Shown here: positions 60,467 to 64,000 of the stretch, piece by piece
Layout: each line of letters begins with the position of its first letter
Numbering within the stretch: position 1 is the stretch's first letter
Origin: Hyphomicrobiales bacterium
GTDB lineage: Bacteria > Pseudomonadota > Alphaproteobacteria > Rhizobiales > Rhizobiaceae
Length of the DNA stretch: 64,000 bases
Direction: 5' to 3'
Assembly: GCA_002709005.1 (NCBI GenBank)
Contig: PAPH01000047.1
Coordinates: 1-64,000 of the forward strand
Position numbers and translations under genes: made by a program
Notes under the pieces: model-generated
Database searches by the model: none
The model's input: the letters and a program-made list of their open reading frames with translations, nothing else
Told to the model about the DNA's origin: nothing

Positions 60467-61989
60467 GCTGCGCTCCCGTTGTGCGACGTGGCAATGGCCT
60501 CGACCATGTTGTCGGTGGTGATTTCAGCGCCCACGAGCTCGGCGACGTGATGACGGTCGCGAACGACGATCACCCGATGCGAATAGGCGACGAGTTCGTC
60601 GAGTTCGGAGGAGATGACCAGCAAGGACATGCCTTCCTCGCAGAGATCCTCGATCAGGCGGATGATCTCGGCATGGGCGCCGACGTCGATGCCGCGGGTC
60701 GGCTCGTCGAGGATGAGAAATTTCGGATTGGTGGCGAGCCAGCGGGCGAGCAGCACCTTCTGCTGGTTGCCGCCCGAGAGAAGGCCCACCGGCTTCTCGG
60801 CGTCGGAGGTGCGAATGTCCAGACGGCGGATGAAATCCTCCGCCATCTCCGCCTGCTTCTTGCGCGGCACGGGGCGGGCCCATCCGATGCGGGCCTGAAG
60901 CGCCAGGATGATGTTTTCGCGGACACTCAGGTCGGCGATGACGCCGTCGATCTTGCGGTCCTCGGGGCAGAAGCCGAAGCCGGCGGCGACCGCGTCGCGC
61001 GGCGAGCGAAGCTGTATGGCTTCGCCAAGCTTCCTGGCCTTGCCGCTGTCGTGGGCGACGGCGCCGAACAGTGTTTCCGCCGTTTCGGTGCGGCCCGAAC
61101 CCAGAAGTCCGGCCATGCCGACCACCTCGCCCCGGCGAATCTTGAGGTCGAAGGGTGCGATGCGGCCCTTCTTGCCGAAATCGTCGAATTCCAGCCAGGG
61201 ATCGCCCGGCGCGAGATCGGTCTTGCCGGTTTCTCGGGTCTCGTGCTCGAGTTCGCGGCCGAGCATCATATTGACGAGCTGAACGCGATCGAGGCTCGCC
61301 GCGGTTTCAGTCCCGATCAGCCGACCGTTTCTCAGAACCGTGATGCGGTCGGAAATCTCGAAGACCTGATCGAGGAAATGCGAGATGAAGATGATGCCGA
61401 TGCCGCGGTCCTTCAGCGAGCGGATGATGTCGAAAAGCATCTTCACTTCGCCGGAATCGAGGCTGGCGGTCGGTTCATCGAGAATGAGCACCTTGCCCGA
61501 GAGATTGACGGCGCGGGCGATGGCGATCACCTGCTGCACGGCCACCGAATAGTCTGCGAGGCTTCGCGACACATCGATGTTCAGGCCATATTGGGAGAGG
61601 GTTTCTCGGGCCTGGCGGTTCATTTCCCGACCCGAGATCATGCCGAAACGGGTGGGCTGGTGGCCGAGGAACAGGTTCTCGGCGACCGAGAGATTGGGCA
61701 GAAGATTGACTTCCTGGTAGACGGTGCCGATGCCGTGGATCTGGGCGTCCAGCGTGCCCCGCGGATCGATCGGCCTGTCTTCCATCAGGATCTCGCCGCC
61801 GTCGCGCCGGTAGGCGCCGGTCAGGCACTTGATGAGAGTCGACTTGCCGGCGCCGTTCTCGCCGAGAAGCGCGTGTACTTCGCCCGCCTGAAGCGTGAAG
61901 TCGACCTGGTCGAGCGCAACTGTTCCCGGGAACGTCTTCGTCACGCCGACGGCGCGAAGGAGCGGCAGGGTGTTTGCCACGTCGGACAT
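60463..61989 (-). CDS. ytfR: Sugar ABC ATPase, YtfR-type
   Basis: Tandem ATPase of 508 residues. The ATG at 61989 lies next to GAGGTGGAGG and gives MSDVANTLPLLRAVGVTKTF; a TTG six codons earlier is less likely. NBD1: [16 protein letters not shown], signature YSVAVQQVIAIARAV, Walker [15 protein letters not shown]2: [38 protein letters not shown]. All positions are standard for the monosaccharide importer class, unlike the divergent ATPases elsewhere in the window. Confidence 0.92.
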   Translation of the reverse strand: MSDVANTLPLLRAVGVTKTFPGTVALDQVDFTLQAGEVHALLGENGAGKSTLIKCLTGAYRRDGGEILMEDRPIDPRGTLDAQIHGIGTVYQEVNLLPNLSVAENLFLGHQPTRFGMISGREMNRQARETLSQYGLNIDVSRSLADYSVAVQQVIAIARAVNLSGKVLILDEPTASLDSGEVKMLFDIIRSLKDRGIGIIFISHFLDQVFEISDRITVLRNGRLIGTETAASLDRVQLVNMMLGRELEHETRETGKTDLAPGDPWLEFDDFGKKGRIAPFDLKIRRGEVVGMAGLLGSGRTETAETLFGAVAHDSGKARKLGEAIQLRSPRDAVAAGFGFCPEDRKIDGVIADLSVRENIILALQARIGWARPVPRKKQAEMAEDFIRRLDIRTSDAEKPVGLLSGGNQQKVLLARWLATNPKFLILDEPTRGIDVGAHAEIIRLIEDLCEEGMSLLVISSELDELVAYSHRVIVVRDRHHVAELVGAEITTDNMVEAIATSHNGSAA

Positions 61990-62063
61990 CCTCCACCTCG
62001 AATGCAATTGGTCTACGCGGTCGTCGCCTGCGCCAGTTCAGGGCAGGCGACGCATATGGAAAG

Positions 62064-62092
62064 ACCGGCGGCCGGGCTGGCCGGCCGCCGGT
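62064..62092 (-). other. Intercistronic hairpin between ytfQ and ytfR
   Basis: ACCGGCGGCC, 9-nt loop, GGCCGCCGGT: perfect 10-bp stem 17 bp after the ytfQ stop codon on the minus strand, followed by CTTTCC. Same position as hairpins after the other binding-protein genes in this window. Confidence 0.6.
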
Positions 62093-62108
62093 TCAGTACT
62101 GAAGGATA

Positions 62109-63071
62109 TCAGTAGCCGAGGTCTTTCTTTTCCTCGTAGACCTTCTGCGGATCGTCGGCCTGTGTGTAGAGCTTCGATTCGGTCTGGATGAACTTCTCCG
62201 GCTTGGTGCCGTCCTTGAGATAGGCGTCCAGAGCGTCGAAGGCAGGACCGGCCATGTTCGGGGTCAGTTCGACGGTCGCGTTGGCTTCACCGGCGGCCAT
62301 GGCCTGGAAGATATCCGGCACGGCGTCGATAGAGACGACGAGGATGTCCTCGCCCGGCTTCAGGCCGGCTTCCTTGATGGCCTGGATGGCGCCGACGGCC
62401 ATGTCGTCATTGTGGGCGTAGAGCGCACAGATGTTCTTGCCACCGTCTTCGGCCTTGAGGAAGCTTTCCATGACTTCCTTGCCCTTGGTGCGGGTGAAGT
62501 CGCCGGTCTGGCTGCGCACGATCTTGATGTTGTCGTGACCCTTGATGGCCTGCTCGAAGCCGTTCTTGCGGTCGATAGCCGGCGAAGAGCCGGTCGTGCC
62601 CTGCAGTTCGACGACATTGCAGTCCTTGCCGTCGACTTCGTCGACCAGCCACTGGCCGGCGACATTGCCCTCATGGACGAGGTCGGAGCCCACTGCCGTG
62701 AGGTAGAGATCGTCCGACGAATCCACCATGCGGTCGAGCAGGATCACCGGAATTTCGGCTTCCTTGGCTTCCTGAAGCACCGAATCCCAGCCGGTGGCGA
62801 CGACCGGGGCGATCAGGATCGCGTCAACGCCTTGAGCGATGAACGAGCGTAGCGCCTTGATCTGGTTTTCCTGCTTCTGCTGCGCATCGGCAAATTTCAG
62901 GTCGATGCCGCGTTCTTCGGCCTGCTGCTTGGTCAGCGTGGTTTCGGCGGCGCGCCAGCCGGATTCCGAACCGATCTGTGAGAAGCCCACGGTCTGCGCC
63001 ATGGCGCTCGAAGACATGAATGCGAGCGACGCGAGCAGGCTCGCGCCGAGAATTGCTTTTCTCGAAAGCAT
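62109..63071 (-). CDS. ytfQ: Sugar-binding periplasmic protein, YtfQ-type
   Basis: Periplasmic binding protein of 320 residues with a signal peptide ending at AMAQ (residue 26). VGFSQIGSESGWRAAETTLTK near 28 and LRSFIAQGVDAILIAPVVATGWD near 75 closely match the YtfQ/galactofuranose-binding branch, as does LLDRMVDSSDDLYLTAVGSD. In E. coli YtfQ binds galactofuranose and some arabinofuranose. First gene of the minus-strand ytfQRT-yjfF-gntR operon. Confidence 0.93.
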   Translation of the reverse strand: MLSRKAILGASLLASLAFMSSSAMAQTVGFSQIGSESGWRAAETTLTKQQAEERGIDLKFADAQQKQENQIKALRSFIAQGVDAILIAPVVATGWDSVLQEAKEAEIPVILLDRMVDSSDDLYLTAVGSDLVHEGNVAGQWLVDEVDGKDCNVVELQGTTGSSPAIDRKNGFEQAIKGHDNIKIVRSQTGDFTRTKGKEVMESFLKAEDGGKNICALYAHNDDMAVGAIQAIKEAGLKPGEDILVVSIDAVPDIFQAMAAGEANATVELTPNMAGPAFDALDAYLKDGTKPEKFIQTESKLYTQADDPQKVYEEKKDLGY

Positions 63072-63281
63072 GAAAGTTCCTCCCTAAGCTTTGCGGGCGT
63101 TTGCCCGGACAGGAAAAAATCATACTATATTATTTTTGTAAATCGTATTCGGCCGTTTTTGTTGCGACGATATTTGCTGCGTTGCGGAAGGCTGCTGCGA
63201 AGCTCTTGTTTTTCAATTTGTTCGGACGCAAGATTATGTCGGCCGAGGTGGAGGTTTCGGCCATCGTGAGAGGAGGGGATC
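63072..63281. promoter_or_regulatory. Divergent promoter region of ytfQ and the DUF2189 gene
   Basis: 210 bp containing a short AT-rich island (63114-63150, including CATACTATATTATTTTTGTA) in an otherwise GC-rich context, close upstream of ytfQ. It likely holds the ytfQ promoter and the site for the GntR regulator. I could not assign -35/-10 boxes or an operator with confidence. Confidence 0.4.
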
Positions 63282-64000
63282 ATGGAAAACCGGCAGGCGG
63301 CAGCGGCTCCCGCGGGGTCGACGGTGCCGCGGATGCGCCCCGTGACGTTTGGCGACATTCGCGCGAGCCTGAAGGACGGCTGGTCCGATTTTACCGCCTA
63401 TCCGCTCTACGGGCTGGCCTTCGGCGCGGTCTATGCGGCGGGCGGACTTCTCATTCTCTATGTGGTGACGCGCATCGGTGCGCCGTGGATGATCATTCCG
63501 CTGGCGATCGGCTTTCCGCTGATCGCTCCCTTCATCGCGGTCGGGCTCTACGAGATCAGCCGCAGACGGGCGGCGGGCGAACCGGTCACCTCCGCAGCAG
63601 TCTTCGCGCATGTCTTCCATCAGCGCGAGAGGCAGCTCGGCTGGATGGCCTTCGTGGTGCTCTTCGTCTTCTGGATATGGATTTACCAGGTGCGGCTTCT
63701 GCTGGCGCTGTTCCTCGGCTTCAAGTCGTTTTCCAGCTTCGCGGCCTTTCTCCATGTGATCGCCTCGACGCCCGAAGGGTGGGGCTTTCTCTTCGTCGGC
63801 ACGCTGGTCGGGGCGGGTCTGGCGACAGCGCTCTTCTCGATCACCGTGATCGCCATGCCGATGCTTATGGAACGCGATGTTGATTTCATCTCGGCGATGA
63901 TCGCCAGCGTCGGAACCGTGGTGAGGTCGCCTGCGCCGATGCTTGGTTTCGGCCTGCTGGTCGGTGGGCTGACGCTTGTCGCGCTCGTTCCCGTCTTTCT
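63282..64000 (+). CDS. DUF2189 family membrane protein, partial (runs off right edge)
   Basis: The frame from ATG at 63282 stays open to the end of the window (239 codons), so the ORF track omits it. GAGGAGGGGATC is a strong ribosome binding site. The sequence has about five hydrophobic segments and the DUF2189 pattern RPVTFGDIRASLKDGWSDFTAYPLYG near 18, FPLIAPFIAVGLYEISRR near 77 and MPMLMERDVDFISAMIASV near 195. Family members are membrane proteins often linked to cytochrome oxidase genes; function unknown. Confidence 0.88.
   Translation, partial: MENRQAAAAPAGSTVPRMRPVTFGDIRASLKDGWSDFTAYPLYGLAFGAVYAAGGLLILYVVTRIGAPWMIIPLAIGFPLIAPFIAVGLYEISRRRAAGEPVTSAAVFAHVFHQRERQLGWMAFVVLFVFWIWIYQVRLLLALFLGFKSFSSFAAFLHVIASTPEGWGFLFVGTLVGAGLATALFSITVIAMPMLMERDVDFISAMIASVGTVVRSPAPMLGFGLLVGGLTLVALVPVF

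Overview
The window looks like a chromosomal or large-replicon segment of a high-GC alphaproteobacterium of the Rhizobiales, probably Rhizobiaceae or a close relative. The best evidence is a chvE-gguA-gguB transporter with a divergent gbpR-type LysR gene, the arrangement known from Agrobacterium. Many ATGA/GTGA overlaps, abundant ABC importers and GntR/IclR/DeoR/AraC regulators fit the same group. I see no rRNA, tRNA, CRISPR array, transposase or phage gene. The last gene runs off the right edge.

Layout. (1) 0.1-8.2 kb: a methyl-accepting chemotaxis protein on the minus strand, divergent from a four-gene peptide/opine-type ABC importer whose two ATPases are fused in one chain. (2) 8.4-13.5 kb: a periplasmic copper-handling cluster (cytochrome b561, Cys/His-rich secreted protein, two lipoproteins including a TolC-like one, multicopper oxidase, cupredoxin, CusF-like protein). 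(3) 13.5-16.2 kb, minus: amidase plus M20 amidohydrolase. (4) 16.4-26.9 kb: two choline/ethanolamine-kinase-like proteins, DeoR and AraC regulators, then an operon of inositol-phosphatase-like enzyme, class III aminotransferase/phospho-lyase, glutamine-synthetase-like ligase, iron alcohol dehydrogenase, class I amidotransferase and HAD phosphatase. Together these suggest catabolism of an amino alcohol or related amine.

(5) 26.9-43.9 kb: a divergent IclR regulator and a long co-directional gene train: SCP2-like protein, alpha/beta hydrolase, metallo-beta-lactamase-fold lactonase, a complete RbsABC-type importer, a microbial-rhodopsin homologue, a flotillin, a 4-TM protein, a sodium/solute symporter, an iron alcohol dehydrogenase and a succinate-semialdehyde-type dehydrogenase, closed by a terminator. 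Lactonase + Fe-ADH + SSADH + IclR regulator is the composition of the Agrobacterium blc (attKLM/attJ) gamma-butyrolactone pathway, greatly expanded here. The rhodopsin homologue (36295-36996) is the most unusual gene. It has seven helices and clear proteorhodopsin landmarks, but Arg replaces the retinal-binding Lys, and the usual proton acceptor, donor and helix-C Arg are also replaced. Two tiny ORFs flank it.

(6) 43.9-56.6 kb, minus: an eleven-gene operon, chvE-gguA-gguB followed by enzymes for oxidative (non-phosphorylating and De Ley-Doudoroff) breakdown of L-arabinose and D-galactose. (7) 56.7-63.1 kb: gbpR, then a second minus-strand operon ytfQ-ytfR-ytfT-yjfF-gntR for furanose-form sugars. 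(8) The right edge holds the start of a DUF2189 membrane protein. Regions 6 and 7 form one galactose/arabinose island, with two importers feeding one set of catabolic enzymes.
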